Shown: positions 25,294-35,688, numbered from the stretch's first letter. The stretch: DNA of 64,000 nucleotides from Clostridium guangxiense (GCF_021043395.1 NZ_JAJNKE010000011.1:1-64000), one strand, 5' to 3'. Notes: generated from the sequence alone by a model not told the origin. Program-made: numbers and translations.

Positions 25294-26556
25294 ATGAATC
25301 GTAAAATTAAAACAATCATCAGTGTTTTGGTTTCAACACTAACAGTTACTTCATTACTAGCAGGGTGTGGTAAAAGTGGAGGTTCTAGCGCTTCATCAGC
25401 TTCTAAAAATCAAATTATATTATGGACACCACTTACGGGACCGGATGGGGACACAATGACCAAAATAGTTGCTAAATATAACAAGACAAATCCAAAATAC
25501 AAAGTAAAGCATGTACCTATACAAGAAAATGATATGTATACAAAGTTGCCTAGTGTTGTAAGCTCGGGCAAAAATGTTCCTGATTTAACAATTGTACATG
25601 CTGAAAGAATTCCTTTGTTTGTAAAGGATAATATGTTAGTTTCTTATGATGATGCTATAAAGAAGGATGGAAATAATATTAAGGAATCAAATTATTTAAA
25701 AGAAGGATGGAGAGTTGGAGAAGTTGGTGGAAAGAGATACGGAATTCCTCTAGATGTTCATTCATATATAACTTACTATAATCCTGATCTCTTAAAAAAA
25801 TATGGGCCTCATGTGCTTGATGATGGAGTTATAACTATGGATGAAGTTAAAGAGGTAGGAGAAGCATCTAAGAAAGATAAAATAGCAGCTATAGGCGTTG
25901 ACTGGATGAGAGTTATGACATTAGCATGGATTAAGCAATTAGGGGGAGACATAACTTCTGATGGAGTAAAACCTACTATTGATACTCCTCAAGCCGAAAA
26001 AGCGTTATCTACAATGAAGGATTTTGTAACTGAAAAGATTGCAACACAAGATGGTGATGACCCTCAACAATTATTCATGAATGGTAAATTAGTGTTTTGG
26101 CCAGAAGGAATTTGGATGCGTAACGGTTTAAAGGATTCAAAGGCACCTTGGAAAATGACTAATTTTATAACCTTTGATAAAAACAAACTGGTTAATTGGT
26201 CATCTTCTCACAATTTTGTAATGTTCAAAAATCCAGCTAGAGATGAAGCTAAGACACAGGGTATTATAGCTTTCTTAAAGTGGATGTATGGTAACTCTTT
26301 ACAATGGGCTACAGATGCAGGACAAAACCCAGCTTCAATGGCAGTTCAAACAAGTGCCGAATTTGCGAAGGAGCCACAATCTTTCTTAGCTAAGGAACCA
26401 GATGCTTTGCATGTATTTAATTATAAGTATTATGGATATGCAGCAGAATCACTTGATAAGATTGTAACAGATGCAGTATTTGGAAAAGTAGATGTTAAAG
26501 CCGGATTACAGCAAGCACAAAAGGAAACAGAAGAAAGAATAGCTAGCGGTAAGTAG
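25294..26556 (+). CDS. Sugar ABC transporter solute-binding lipoprotein
   Basis: The 420-aa protein has a lipoprotein signal with lipobox LLAG-C (Cys25) and a Ser-rich linker to about 40. The family-1 sugar-binding fold follows (IILWTPLTGPDGDTMTKIVAKYN, FMNGKLVFWPEGIW). It is anchored outside the membrane and delivers an oligosaccharide to the two permeases downstream. The ATPase is not in the operon, so a shared MsmK-type ATPase elsewhere is likely. GGGGGAG lies 6 bases before the ATG. Confidence 0.92.
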   Translation: MNRKIKTIISVLVSTLTVTSLLAGCGKSGGSSASSASKNQIILWTPLTGPDGDTMTKIVAKYNKTNPKYKVKHVPIQENDMYTKLPSVVSSGKNVPDLTIVHAERIPLFVKDNMLVSYDDAIKKDGNNIKESNYLKEGWRVGEVGGKRYGIPLDVHSYITYYNPDLLKKYGPHVLDDGVITMDEVKEVGEASKKDKIAAIGVDWMRVMTLAWIKQLGGDITSDGVKPTIDTPQAEKALSTMKDFVTEKIATQDGDDPQQLFMNGKLVFWPEGIWMRNGLKDSKAPWKMTNFITFDKNKLVNWSSSHNFVMFKNPARDEAKTQGIIAFLKWMYGNSLQWATDAGQNPASMAVQTSAEFAKEPQSFLAKEPDALHVFNYKYYGYAAESLDKIVTDAVFGKVDVKAGLQQAQKETEERIASGK

Positions 26557-26659
26557 TCACAATAAAATTTAACAGCTTCAGTTATCATGTGACCTTATAT
26601 TTAAGCAGTTGAAGCTGTTAGACCATAAAACTTTATATTAAGTGAGGCGAAACAGTATA

Positions 26660-27529
26660 ATGAAAAAGGGCAAATGTACACCATATGTGTTTATAGCACC
26701 GCATTTAATTCTATTCATAATTTTTTTCGGTATACCAGCTATTTTTGGAATAGTGATTTCTTTTACACAGTGGAATTTGATAGATACACCTCATTGGGTA
26801 GGGCTTAGAAATTATGCTGAAATATTGGCTAATTCAAAATCAACTTTTTATACTCAGTTTCATAATGGATTAAAGAATACTCTTATTTTTACTGTGTTCA
26901 GTGTTCCTTTTTGTATAATAGTTCCCCTATTATTAGCTGTAGCACTTAATGCAAAACCTAAGGGAAACAAGATATTTCAATCTATATTTTATCTCCCAAC
27001 ACTTTTTTCAATTTCGTCGGTTATTTTAGCTTGGGGATTTTTGTTTAATAAAAACTTTGGACCAATAAATAAGATTTTAGGAAAGTCTATTAATTGGGGT
27101 GGTATTCAACCTTATGTTTGGATTGCAATTATAACTATTACAGTATGGTGGTATGTAGGTGGAAATATGGTTATATATCAGGCTGCACTGGCAGGAGTTC
27201 CGGCGGATTTATATGAAGCATCTTCTTTAGATGGGGCTGGTGCTGTGATGCAATTTTTAAATATAACCTTACCATCAATAAAGAATCAAATTGCTTATAC
27301 ACTTGTTATGACTACTATTGCTCAATTAAATATATATGGACAGCCACTAATGTTTAGCAAGGGTGGGCCTGCAGGTTCAACTTCAGTAATATTAATGTAT
27401 ATTAGACAAATAGCTTTTGGTACTGGTGAATCTATCGCAGGTATAGCATCTGCAATGGCAGTTATGCTGGGTTTATGTATAGTTTTTGTAGCATCACTAC
27501 AGTTCTACTTGCTTAGAGATAAAGATTGA
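26660..27529 (+). CDS. Sugar ABC transporter permease (MalF-like)
   Basis: A 289-aa inner membrane protein has six membrane segments and the EAA loop EASSLDGAGAVMQFLNITLP near 198-217, which docks the ATPase. PYVFIAPHLILFIIFFGIPA is the typical start of the family. The ATG at 26660 is preferred over GTG 26642 because GTGAGGCG lies 10 bases upstream of it and nothing lies before the GTG. It is second in the binding protein-permease-permease-GH2 operon. Confidence 0.92.
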   Translation: MKKGKCTPYVFIAPHLILFIIFFGIPAIFGIVISFTQWNLIDTPHWVGLRNYAEILANSKSTFYTQFHNGLKNTLIFTVFSVPFCIIVPLLLAVALNAKPKGNKIFQSIFYLPTLFSISSVILAWGFLFNKNFGPINKILGKSINWGGIQPYVWIAIITITVWWYVGGNMVIYQAALAGVPADLYEASSLDGAGAVMQFLNITLPSIKNQIAYTLVMTTIAQLNIYGQPLMFSKGGPAGSTSVILMYIRQIAFGTGESIAGIASAMAVMLGLCIVFVASLQFYLLRDKD

Positions 27530-27547
27530 TTGGAGGAGTGATGAAGA

Positions 27548-28390
27548 ATGGTTTGGATTAGAAAGAAGGGGCCTAAGGTCGCCGCATTTATTTTCCTCTT
27601 TATAATGACGCTTATTTGGATATTGCCTGTTCTATATGCGGTACTATCTTCGTTTAAATCAAACGTAGAGATTAATTCTATGGGATACAAACTACTTCCA
27701 GAGCAGTGGATTGTAGATAATTATGTTAAGGTGCTAACTAACTTTGATAATGCACCTATACTCAGGTGGTTTTTAAATTCTTTATTAATATCAGTTACAC
27801 AAACCATTTTGGTTTTAGTAGTATCTTCTTCAGCAGCTTATGCATATTCAAGGCTTAAGTTTAAAGGAAGGGACGCTATATTTTGGATATTATTAAGCAC
27901 CATGATGTTTCCCAGTGTAATAAATCTTATTCCACTATATAAAATAGTAAGTATGTTTAATTGGGTAGATACACCTCTTGCAGTTATAGTTCCAGGTGTT
28001 GCAGGTGTATTCAATATATTTTTGATAAAGCAGTTTATGGTTAGTATTCCAAAGGAATATGATGAATCTGCAAGAATAGAGGGAGCTAGTGATTTTCAAA
28101 TATATACAAAGGTAATATTGCCGCTCATAAGACCTGTATTAACAGTAGTGGGCTTATTTACCTTTACGGGGGCATGGAATGACTTTTTATGGCCGTCGAT
28201 TGTATTTAATAATATTGAAAACTTGCCTTTAACTCCTGCTTTGCAACTTTTTCAAGGTATGTATACAACAGATTATGGACGATTGACTACTTCAGCAGTT
28301 ATCGCAATAATACCAACATTTATTTTATATTTATTCACACAAAAGTATTTCTTGGAGGGGCTTAATTTATCATCTGGCATTAAAGGCTAG
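27548..28390 (+). CDS. Sugar ABC transporter permease (MalG-like)
   Basis: A 280-aa permease has six membrane segments and the EAA loop ESARIEGASDFQIYTKVILP near 178-197. The C-terminal GLNLSSGIKG matches MalG-type proteins (GLxxGxxKG). GGAGGAG lies 9 bases before the ATG. An ATG at 27541 in another frame ends after six codons. It pairs with the permease 18 bp upstream. Confidence 0.92.
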   Translation: MVWIRKKGPKVAAFIFLFIMTLIWILPVLYAVLSSFKSNVEINSMGYKLLPEQWIVDNYVKVLTNFDNAPILRWFLNSLLISVTQTILVLVVSSSAAYAYSRLKFKGRDAIFWILLSTMMFPSVINLIPLYKIVSMFNWVDTPLAVIVPGVAGVFNIFLIKQFMVSIPKEYDESARIEGASDFQIYTKVILPLIRPVLTVVGLFTFTGAWNDFLWPSIVFNNIENLPLTPALQLFQGMYTTDYGRLTTSAVIAIIPTFILYLFTQKYFLEGLNLSSGIKG

Positions 28391-28423
28391 AACAATAATA
28401 AAACAACATTAGGAGGAACTGAT

Positions 28424-30196
28424 ATGGCAACAAGCATTGTTAGAAATGAATATCCACGTCCAAATTTTGAAAGAAAATCGTGGTTAAATCTAAATGGCGA
28501 TTGGAATTTTGAGTATGATGATAATAATGAAGGATTAAAGAATAAATGGTATGAAAACAGTAAATTTAGCAGAAAAATAATAGTGCCTTATGTATTTCAA
28601 AGCGAGCTTTCTGGTATAAATGAGCAGGAAATTCATGATATTGTATGGTATTCCAAGGATATAAATATTCCAGAAGAATATAAAAACAAGAGATTAATTC
28701 TCAATTTTGGTGCAGTTGATTATAAAGCGGATGTATGGGTAAATGGAGAACATCTAATAAATCATGAAGGAGGGCATGTTCCTTTTTCTGTGGAAATTAC
28801 GGATGTACTTAAAGATAAGGATAATAAATTAGTAGTTAGAGCAGAAGATTATACTTATGATTTAGAGCTTCCGAGGGGTAAACAGTATTGGAAAGACAAA
28901 TCCGAAGGTATATTTTATACTAGGGCTACGGGAATATGGCAGACAGTTTGGCTAGATGCTGTTGGGGAAAATTATTTGAAAAATACTTGGATTACTCCAG
29001 ACCTTGATAATAAAAAGGTATTTATAGAGTATGAATTAGATAGAGTTACTGAAAATACGTATTTAGATGTTACAATATCGTTAAGGGGTAAAGTACTTAT
29101 TCAAGATAGAATAAGTATAATAAATGGTAGGGGAAAAAGAGATTTTTGGTTAGATCAAAATATAACTAAAGATTGGAATCATCAAGAAGCTTGGACGTGG
29201 ACTCCTGAAAATCCGGTACTCTTTGATATAAGTTTCAAGGTGATAGTAGATAATGAATGTATTGATGAGGTTAATTCCTACTTTGGACTTAGAAAGGTTT
29301 CTATAGTTTCAGGAAAGTTCATGCTAAATAACAGACCTTATTTTCAAAAGCTATTATTAGATCAAGGTTACTGGGAGAAATCACTATTAACTGCTCCTAG
29401 TGATGAGGATTTTATAAAGGATATAAAATTAAGTAAAGCAATGGGCTTCAATGGAGTCAGAAAACATCAAAAAATTGAAGATCCTAGATATCTATATTGG
29501 GCAGATAAGCTTGGATTTATTGTTTGGGGAGAAATTGCCAGTGCATATAATTATTCAAGAACCTATGTTAATCGCATTACTAGAGAATGGATGGAGATGA
29601 TAAAACGTGATTACAATCATCCGTGCATAGTGGCGTGGACTCCTTTAAATGAATCCTGGGGGGTTGAATGCATAATGAATAATAAAAATGAACAGGCTCA
29701 TTCTGCTTCTATGTATTGGCTAACTAAATCTTTAGATCAAACAAGGCCTGTTATATCTAATGATGGTTGGGATCATACTAAAACAGATCTTCTCACAATT
29801 CATGATTATGAATGGAGAAATAAAGTATTAAAAGAGAGATATTCAACTTTAGACAATATAATAAATTCTACACCATCAGGAAGAACCTTAGTAGCCCAAG
29901 GTTGGAAATATGAAGGACAGCCGATTATAGTTTCTGAAATGGGTGGAATATCATATCAAAAAAGTAATTGGAAGGGATGGGGATACTCTTCGGCATCTTC
30001 AGATGAAGATTTTGTTAAGAGGTATTATAATGTTGTATCACCACTACTTGAATCTCCGTTAGTTCAAGGGTTCATATATACTCAAATAACAGATGTAGAA
30101 CAAGAAATAAATGGCTTGCTTACTTATAAAAGAGAACCTAAGGTAGATATTAAAATAATTAAAGCTATAAATGATGGAGAATGGAAACCTTATTAA
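28424..30196 (+). CDS. Glycoside hydrolase family 2 (beta-galactosidase/beta-glucuronidase type)
   Basis: The 590-aa protein has no signal peptide, so it acts inside the cell on imported oligosaccharides. Domains are an N-terminal jelly roll (RPNFERKSWLNLNGDWNFEY), an immunoglobulin-like domain and a TIM barrel from about 300. The acid/base Glu is in TPLNESWGVE near 408 and the nucleophile Glu in IIVSEMGG near 506. Specificity cannot be assigned by eye. AGGAGG precedes the ATG. It is last in the sugar operon. Confidence 0.88.
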   Translation: MATSIVRNEYPRPNFERKSWLNLNGDWNFEYDDNNEGLKNKWYENSKFSRKIIVPYVFQSELSGINEQEIHDIVWYSKDINIPEEYKNKRLILNFGAVDYKADVWVNGEHLINHEGGHVPFSVEITDVLKDKDNKLVVRAEDYTYDLELPRGKQYWKDKSEGIFYTRATGIWQTVWLDAVGENYLKNTWITPDLDNKKVFIEYELDRVTENTYLDVTISLRGKVLIQDRISIINGRGKRDFWLDQNITKDWNHQEAWTWTPENPVLFDISFKVIVDNECIDEVNSYFGLRKVSIVSGKFMLNNRPYFQKLLLDQGYWEKSLLTAPSDEDFIKDIKLSKAMGFNGVRKHQKIEDPRYLYWADKLGFIVWGEIASAYNYSRTYVNRITREWMEMIKRDYNHPCIVAWTPLNESWGVECIMNNKNEQAHSASMYWLTKSLDQTRPVISNDGWDHTKTDLLTIHDYEWRNKVLKERYSTLDNIINSTPSGRTLVAQGWKYEGQPIIVSEMGGISYQKSNWKGWGYSSASSDEDFVKRYYNVVSPLLESPLVQGFIYTQITDVEQEINGLLTYKREPKVDIKIIKAINDGEWKPY

Positions 30197-30207
30197 TATT
30201 GTTTATG

Positions 30208-30281
30208 GGTAAGCCGTTTAGTGATTGGACTTATCGAAATAAAAAAATGTAAAAAATATCTAAACATCGAAGCGGTTTACC
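30208..30281 (+). other. Hairpin after the GH2 gene
   Basis: GGTAAGCCG (30208-30216) and CGGTTTACC (30273-30281) with an inner TTTAG/CTAAA pair. There is no strong T-tract. It may act as an operon-end structure or a small repeat of the family seen at 49720. Confidence 0.45.
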
Positions 30282-30303
30282 TATAAAAAGGAGGATATTA
30301 TTT

Positions 30304-30705
30304 GTGAATAGAAAATTTGAGAAAATACTTGCTTACATAGGAGGTACTTGGCAAATACTATCGGGATTAATCACGATTATTCCCTATTCATCTATGATAA
30401 AAAGACAAGGATTTAACGTAACTAGTAATTCTCAATTGTCTATAAATGCGACACAGTCTGTTTTGGATAGTATATATTCCTTTAGTACAACCATAGGAAT
30501 ATTGTTTTTAGCAATAGGTCTTTTTAATTTATATTTATCAAAAAGATTAAGGAATATGAAGGTGGAAAAGAAAATCCCTATTTGGTTTATAACTTGTGGA
30601 ATAGTGTCTTTCTTTGTTATGGATTTTATAAGTTGTGTATTTTTTATTTCATCTGGTGTAATTGCTATGGCTAAAAACAAATCTTTGCGGATAATGAATA
30701 ATTAA
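30304..30705 (+). CDS. Small integral membrane protein, DUF4064-like
   Basis: The 133-aa protein has four hydrophobic segments (about 10-28, 55-75, 90-112, 112-125), with a KRLRNMKVEKK cytoplasmic loop. Proteins of similar size and pattern carry the DUF4064 label. No function is known. The start is GTG at 30304 with AGGAGG 9 bases upstream. Confidence 0.55.
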   Translation: MNRKFEKILAYIGGTWQILSGLITIIPYSSMIKRQGFNVTSNSQLSINATQSVLDSIYSFSTTIGILFLAIGLFNLYLSKRLRNMKVEKKIPIWFITCGIVSFFVMDFISCVFFISSGVIAMAKNKSLRIMNN

Positions 30706-30708
30706 AAC

Positions 30709-31083
30709 AAAGTTTAAATATAGGAGAATCCCTAGAATAATTAAAAATAAATCTAGGGATTAATTATTATGGGGATATTAGTAACTTAATTGATATCAAA
30801 GTGCAGGAGTTTTATCATATTATGCAACAGCACTAATACCTATATCTGCACCACTAATAAATGATATTGTTGTGTAACGGTTATACCAATTTGTTGATGT
30901 GCATAATGAAGTACTATGTCACTGCTTCCTGGAGAAGCATGGGCTTTTTTGACTTATATCAAATTTATAGCCTATTCCACACCATTATCTAAGTAAATAT
31001 CATCCATAATCATTGCATATTTTTTTTCATATTGTATTCCACCATTATAAAGATTTATATCACATAACATTTAATTATATTGA
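30709..31083 (-). pseudogene. Internally deleted copy of the secreted-protein gene at 19813
   Basis: Both flanks and the gene ends match 19745-20640: the hairpin CCCTAGA/TCTAGGG, the C-terminal coding part (for example GAAGTACTATGTCACTGCTT) and the start codon region before TTGTATTCC. About 500 bp of the middle are lost in at least three deletions, and frames are broken. Confidence 0.85.
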
Positions 31084-31304
31084 CTATAATAATAAGTTTT
31101 CCTAAGTTTATAAAATAATCACTCTACTCTGCTTCAAATTCTGATTTGTCAGGATAAACTTGGAACTTATAATTTTTAAGTTTTCAAATGGTTTATCTTT
31201 AGAAAGAAAACAAATAGGAGGGTAATGCCTTATCAACTAAGTAATTGCCTAATGATGCAATATATGATAAATTAAGATAGAAATAAAATTCGGGGGTTGT
31301 TCAA
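31084..31304 (+). other. Leader region of the chemotaxis gene with a half repeat
   Basis: 31135-31196 matches only the right half of the family A outer arm (TTTGTCAGGATAAAC, TTTCAAATGGTTTATCTTTAG). GGGGG lies 8 bases before the ATG at 31305. No gene is present. Confidence 0.45.
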
Positions 31305-32831
31305 ATGAATGAATCAATATTTATTAAAAAAAATGAACAAGAAATCAATATTATTGCATCAAGAATTTTGATTGTAGTATCTCTTGTGATATTTCCTTTA
31401 ATGCTTTTGCTCAACTATCTTAAAATATTTTCAATACAATGGAATGTTTTAATAGCATTTACTGCGGCAGGTATTATCATCGCTTGTATTCCTACTATCT
31501 TAAGAAAGCTAAGAGTGAGCAGCAGCATAGTTAAATATTCAGTAATGATAACAGGGACAGTGATAGTTGGTATTTTGGCAACAAATCAGCACATAGGAGT
31601 AAATATAGTGTATATATTTCCAGTAGCATTAAGCTGCTTGTACATAGATCGAAAACTTGTTATTATCTCATTTCTAATAAGCATACCTAACCTTGCTATA
31701 TCAAGGTATATTAGAATATTTGATCAGCTTAAAGGTCTTCCACATAATCAAATTATGGCAAATTACATAGGGACTGTTGCTGGTTTTTTATTAGAGCTAA
31801 TTGCTATTACACTTATTTTTAGTATGCTTACACGAAGAACTAAAAAGATGTTTGATGGACTTGTTGGAGCAGAAGAAAAAAATAGACTTTTAGAAGAGAT
31901 AGAAATCGTTATGAATAAATCAAAAGATGCTTCACTAGCCTTATCAGCTTCTGTAAAAAATTTAACTTCAGAAATAAAGGACGGAGTTTCCTTTAATGAA
32001 GAGATATCAAAAAATACAGGGAATGCAACCAGCGACAATGAAAAAAGTTTTAATTATGTAGTAAGCACTTTAGAAAAAATTAAAAAAATCTCTGATTCTT
32101 TGAATAATATATCTAAACAATCCCAAGAATTATCAAGTATATCTACGGAAACACGTAAGTCAACAGAGACCAATGTGGAAGTGCTGAACAATGCTCTCAT
32201 AAGTATGAAAAATATAGATACATTAAGCGATAGTAATAAGCAGGTTATGACAAACCTTAGTCAAAAATCAAAACAGATAAGAAAAATAGTAGATATAATT
32301 ACAGGTATAACTGAACAAACTAATTTGCTTGCATTGAATGCCGCAATAGAGGCAGCCCGTGCAGGAGAATCGGGAAAGGGATTTGCTGTGGTTGCAGAAG
32401 AAATACGAAAGCTGGCTGAACAATCTGCTTCATCTACCAAGGAAATAACTATACTTATACAAAATATGATAAATGAAATGAATGATGCTGTTAGCACTAT
32501 AGATACAAGTTCTAAAGAGATTAAAGAAGGAATAGACAAAGTAAATAATGTAGGACAAGCATTTAAGCAGTTGCAGGATTTAGAAGAAAAATCTTATTTG
32601 AAGATTGAACAAATAACTTCTACAAGCGGACAAGTTGCTGAACACGGAAATACTATAGAAGATATAATTTCAAATATTAAGAACTTAACAGAGCGGCTTC
32701 TTGAAAAATTAAGATATGTGTCAAAAGAATCATCACAGCAGCTTAATTCTATGAGAAGTATTGAAAGCTCGGTATCACAAGTGGGAGAAATAGCTGAGAC
32801 TTTACTTACAATTAGAAATGACAATATTTAA
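31305..32831 (+). CDS. Methyl-accepting chemotaxis protein, membrane-embedded sensor type
   Basis: The 508-aa receptor has six hydrophobic segments in residues 18-180 with short loops and no extracellular sensing domain or HAMP. A coiled-coil signalling domain with the hairpin tip [37 protein letters not shown] follows. It signals to CheA/CheW. With no periplasmic domain it may sense membrane state or a small hydrophobic ligand. It stands alone. Confidence 0.92.
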   Translation: MNESIFIKKNEQEINIIASRILIVVSLVIFPLMLLLNYLKIFSIQWNVLIAFTAAGIIIACIPTILRKLRVSSSIVKYSVMITGTVIVGILATNQHIGVNIVYIFPVALSCLYIDRKLVIISFLISIPNLAISRYIRIFDQLKGLPHNQIMANYIGTVAGFLLELIAITLIFSMLTRRTKKMFDGLVGAEEKNRLLEEIEIVMNKSKDASLALSASVKNLTSEIKDGVSFNEEISKNTGNATSDNEKSFNYVVSTLEKIKKISDSLNNISKQSQELSSISTETRKSTETNVEVLNNALISMKNIDTLSDSNKQVMTNLSQKSKQIRKIVDIITGITEQTNLLALNAAIEAARAGESGKGFAVVAEEIRKLAEQSASSTKEITILIQNMINEMNDAVSTIDTSSKEIKEGIDKVNNVGQAFKQLQDLEEKSYLKIEQITSTSGQVAEHGNTIEDIISNIKNLTERLLEKLRYVSKESSQQLNSMRSIESSVSQVGEIAETLLTIRNDNI

Positions 32832-32945
32832 TATTATCAATTAAAAAAGAATATAAGTTTTATCAATATTCTTTTAAAACGTAGGTATATTTTCAAACAC
32901 TAAAAGAATACCGAATTAGCTGTATAATTTGGTATTCCATTTCAA

Positions 32946-33233
32946 TTATAAGCTTTCTAAGTAGTTAACTGCGGCCTTATTTAGAAAATAAGAGTAGCCA
33001 ATCTGCTGCTGTTCTAGCATATTTCTGTGAAATTCATCTGTAATGAAAAATTCCGTTTGATTTACAAAGTCTTTTGGTGTTGCTGAAGTACCTTTATTTC
33101 CTAAAAATTTTAGGTGCTTTTTTATACGATCTATTACTTTCGAATCATTTGGAGACAAATTATTTTGCAAGAATATAATCATGTCTTTATTAAATGATTG
33201 TGATTCAATAGCAACTCCATTAACTGTGTACAT
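32946..33233 (-). CDS. Hypothetical small protein
   Basis: The 95-aa protein starts MYTVNGVAIESQSFNKDMII and ends NKAAVNYLESL. It is mostly helical and soluble with no cysteine or signal. The start is set at 33233 by GAGAGGAG 8 bases upstream. The frame upstream to 33353 lacks a ribosome site. I do not recognise a family. Confidence 0.65.
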   Translation of the reverse strand: MYTVNGVAIESQSFNKDMIIFLQNNLSPNDSKVIDRIKKHLKFLGNKGTSATPKDFVNQTEFFITDEFHRNMLEQQQIGYSYFLNKAAVNYLESL

Positions 33234-33404
33234 TTTATTTCTCCTCTCAACATTTATTACTATAGAGTATACCCTAAGGTAAGAGTCAATACATTTTGTT
33301 TTTTTATATAAGATATAATAGTACATATTTATATAAAAAATTGGGATGATCAATAAAATTGAAGTGCATATTATGTATTAAGAACATTGGGAGAAGGTGT
33401 TTAA

Positions 33405-33656
33405 ATGTACTCATATTTAGAATTAAATGATATTGATCTACCAAGTAGAATTTCAAGATATGAAAGGAAAATACAAAGAAGAATTAGACCAAGTCTTCAT
33501 AAAATTATATATATTTGGCCTAAATTTGGAGATGGTTTTTTGGCATGGATTACTGAAAGAAATTGTACGTGCATTAATGGATACAGATGGAATCATCGCA
33601 GCTGGGTAAAATTTAGAATGAACTTAGAGAAAATTATGGATTTTAGAGAAGACTAA
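33405..33656 (+). pseudogene. Small hypothetical gene, probably with compensating frameshifts
   Basis: GGGAGAAGG precedes ATG 33405. The first 20 codons (MYSYLELNDIDLPSRISRYE) look genuine. The continuing frame becomes Trp/Arg/Cys-rich, while an overlapping frame (KYKEELDQVF, NLEMVFWHGLLKEIVRALMD up to 33609) has typical composition. The end (NLEKIMDFRED) again looks typical in the first frame. Two opposite shifts would join a natural 80-aa protein. It could also be an intact divergent gene. Confidence 0.4.
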
Positions 33657-33768
33657 ATTTTAGAATGAATAAGATTTAAGAGCGTATCAAGCTTTCTTAA
33701 ACTTGGATGCGTTTTTTACGAAATCACCTTAATAAGGAGGGTGACGCATTAGCATATTTTTTTATGCT

Positions 33769-33836
33769 TGATATGCTCCCTTCTAGGTAGACAAGTGAAA
33801 TAATAAAAAACTTGTCACTTAGGAGGGAGCATATCA
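33769..33836. repeat. Paired IS-like ends without transposase (solo palindrome)
   Basis: TGATATGCTCCC (33769-33780) and GGGAGCATATCA (33825-33836) are perfect inverted ends that extend to CTAGGTAGACAAGT / ACTTGTCACTTAGG. TG...CA termini and this end sequence resemble IS3-family tips. Only 44 bp lie between them, so it may be a miniature or collapsed element. Confidence 0.55.
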
Positions 33837-33987
33837 TTGGTTATAACAATAATTTGATAAAATCAATGATTCAATGGATTATGAACCTTTAATTGTTTTT
33901 CAGTAATTTTGAGTTTACACATTACGAAAATAATGGTTGTATGGTATTTTGATTTTTAAGATGATATATATAAACAGGAGGGATATT

Positions 33988-34668
33988 ATGAGCGTTATAC
34001 TTATTATTGAAGATAATAAAGATGTAAATATGATGTTAAAAGAAGTGTTGATAGACGCAGGACATGAGGTAAAATCAGTTTATACAGGTATAGATGGTAT
34101 ACGTGAAATTAAAAGCTTAAAATATGATTTAGTTCTCCTTGATATTATGCTTCCATATAAAAGTGGAGATGAAATACTAAAGGAAATGAGAGAGTTTTCA
34201 GAGATTCCTGTTATTATTATTTCTGCAAAGGATATGGTTGGCACTAAAATAGATTTTTTAAAACTTGGCGCAGACGACTATATTACAAAGCCTTTTGACT
34301 TAGGAGAAGTTGCAGCACGAGTGGAAGCTAATTTGAGACGTTCAAGCCAGAAGATTCAGGTAGATAAATCCTTTCGTTATAAAGATATGGTGCTTGATGA
34401 TAGTACAAAGAGCGTTACTGTGAATAATAGTGAACTTGAGCTTACTGCTAAGGAATATATGATATTAGAGATGTTAATAAAGAATAAGGGCAAGGTATTT
34501 ACAAAAGCAAATCTTTACGAATCGATTTGGCAGGAGGAATACCTTGGTGATGATAATGCGGTTAAAACACATATCAGTAATCTACGAAACAAACTAAAAA
34601 AGGTAAATCCCAAGGCACAGTATGTTGAAACCGTGTGGGGACTTGGTTATCGTTTATATAAAGAATGA
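33988..34668 (+). CDS. OmpR-family response regulator
   Basis: The 226-aa protein has an N-terminal receiver with acidic EDN (9-11), the phosphoacceptor Asp in LVLLDIMLP near 52 and the Lys of ITKPFDLGE near 103. A C-terminal winged helix follows (ELTAKEYMILEMLIKNKGKVF, HISNLRNKLKK, VWGLGYRLY). Start 33988 follows AGGAGGG. The module continues with an ABC transporter and a kinase, the layout of peptide-antibiotic sensing and resistance systems. Confidence 0.93.
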   Translation: MSVILIIEDNKDVNMMLKEVLIDAGHEVKSVYTGIDGIREIKSLKYDLVLLDIMLPYKSGDEILKEMREFSEIPVIIISAKDMVGTKIDFLKLGADDYITKPFDLGEVAARVEANLRRSSQKIQVDKSFRYKDMVLDDSTKSVTVNNSELELTAKEYMILEMLIKNKGKVFTKANLYESIWQEEYLGDDNAVKTHISNLRNKLKKVNPKAQYVETVWGLGYRLYKE

Positions 34669-34764
34669 ATTATCTTTTTCTTGACACTTTCCTTTAGGAA
34701 CTTAACCTTTTCTAAACCTTTGAACATTATAATTAATTTATAGGAAGGACAGAGGTGAATAGGA

Positions 34765-35688
34765 ATGTTTAAATATATTTTAAAAACGGAAGATCTTACG
34801 AAAAGTTATCATGGTGTTACTGTTTTAAATAATGTATCAGTAACCTTGAAAGCTGGCAAAATATATGGATTAATTGGGCAGAATGGTGCTGGGAAGTCAA
34901 CATTTATGAAGCTTATTACAGGTCTTACTTTTCCTACAAGCGGAGGTATTGAACTCTTTGGTCATACTGGTGAAAAAGCTTTACAGAATGAACGAAAAAG
35001 GCTTGGCTCTATGATTGAATATCCAAGTCTTGACTTAAGCATGACAGCAGAAGAAAATATTAGATTTCATAGAATTATGAAAGGTATCCCTGACAAAGGT
35101 ATTGAAGATCAGGTATTAAAGCTTGTTAATATTGCTAATACAGGTAAAAAGAAAGTAAAAAACTTTTCACTTGGTATGAAACAACGTTTAGGAATTGCTA
35201 TTGCGCTTCTTGGTAATCCAGAATTGCTTATTTTGGATGAACCAATAAACGGACTTGATCCATTAGGAGTAGTTGAAATCCGAAAATTGTTAAAAGGGTT
35301 ATGTGAGGAGAGGCAAATGACAATTTTAATTTCAAGTCATAACTTGCCAGAAATGTATCAAACAGCTACTGATTATATTATTATTCATAAAGGCGAAATT
35401 AAGCAGGAGTTAACACTTGATGAACTTGAGGAATGTTGTAAACATCATATTCGTATAAGCTGTACGGAACCAGAAAAATTAGCTAGTGTTTTAGAAATGG
35501 AACTGAAAACGCAGAATTACAAGGTTATGCCAGATAAATCGATTAAACTGTACGACTATATAGATGATAAGGAGCAAGTGGCAAGGATTCTCTTTGAAAA
35601 TGAAATTATCGTTACAAATTTTTCAAGTGAGGGTGATACTCTTGAGGATTACTTTATTTCTGTTGTTGGAGGTGAAAAGAATGTATAA
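34765..35688 (+). CDS. ABC transporter ATPase (lantibiotic/bacitracin resistance type)
   Basis: The 307-aa ATPase has Walker A GQNGAGKST near 38-46, signature FSLGMKQRLGIAIAL near 133, Walker B ELLILDEPINGLDP near 153 and the switch His in ILISSHN near 190. The C-terminal 80 residues resemble BcrA-type accessory domains. It overlaps the permease gene by 8 bases. It likely exports or removes a peptide antibiotic from the membrane. Confidence 0.92.
   Translation: MFKYILKTEDLTKSYHGVTVLNNVSVTLKAGKIYGLIGQNGAGKSTFMKLITGLTFPTSGGIELFGHTGEKALQNERKRLGSMIEYPSLDLSMTAEENIRFHRIMKGIPDKGIEDQVLKLVNIANTGKKKVKNFSLGMKQRLGIAIALLGNPELLILDEPINGLDPLGVVEIRKLLKGLCEERQMTILISSHNLPEMYQTATDYIIIHKGEIKQELTLDELEECCKHHIRISCTEPEKLASVLEMELKTQNYKVMPDKSIKLYDYIDDKEQVARILFENEIIVTNFSSEGDTLEDYFISVVGGEKNV

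Noticed and set aside
31210-31260. Possible c-di-GMP riboswitch before the chemotaxis gene (GGGTAATGCC)
   Set aside because: The rest of the GEMM core and its receptor are not present.
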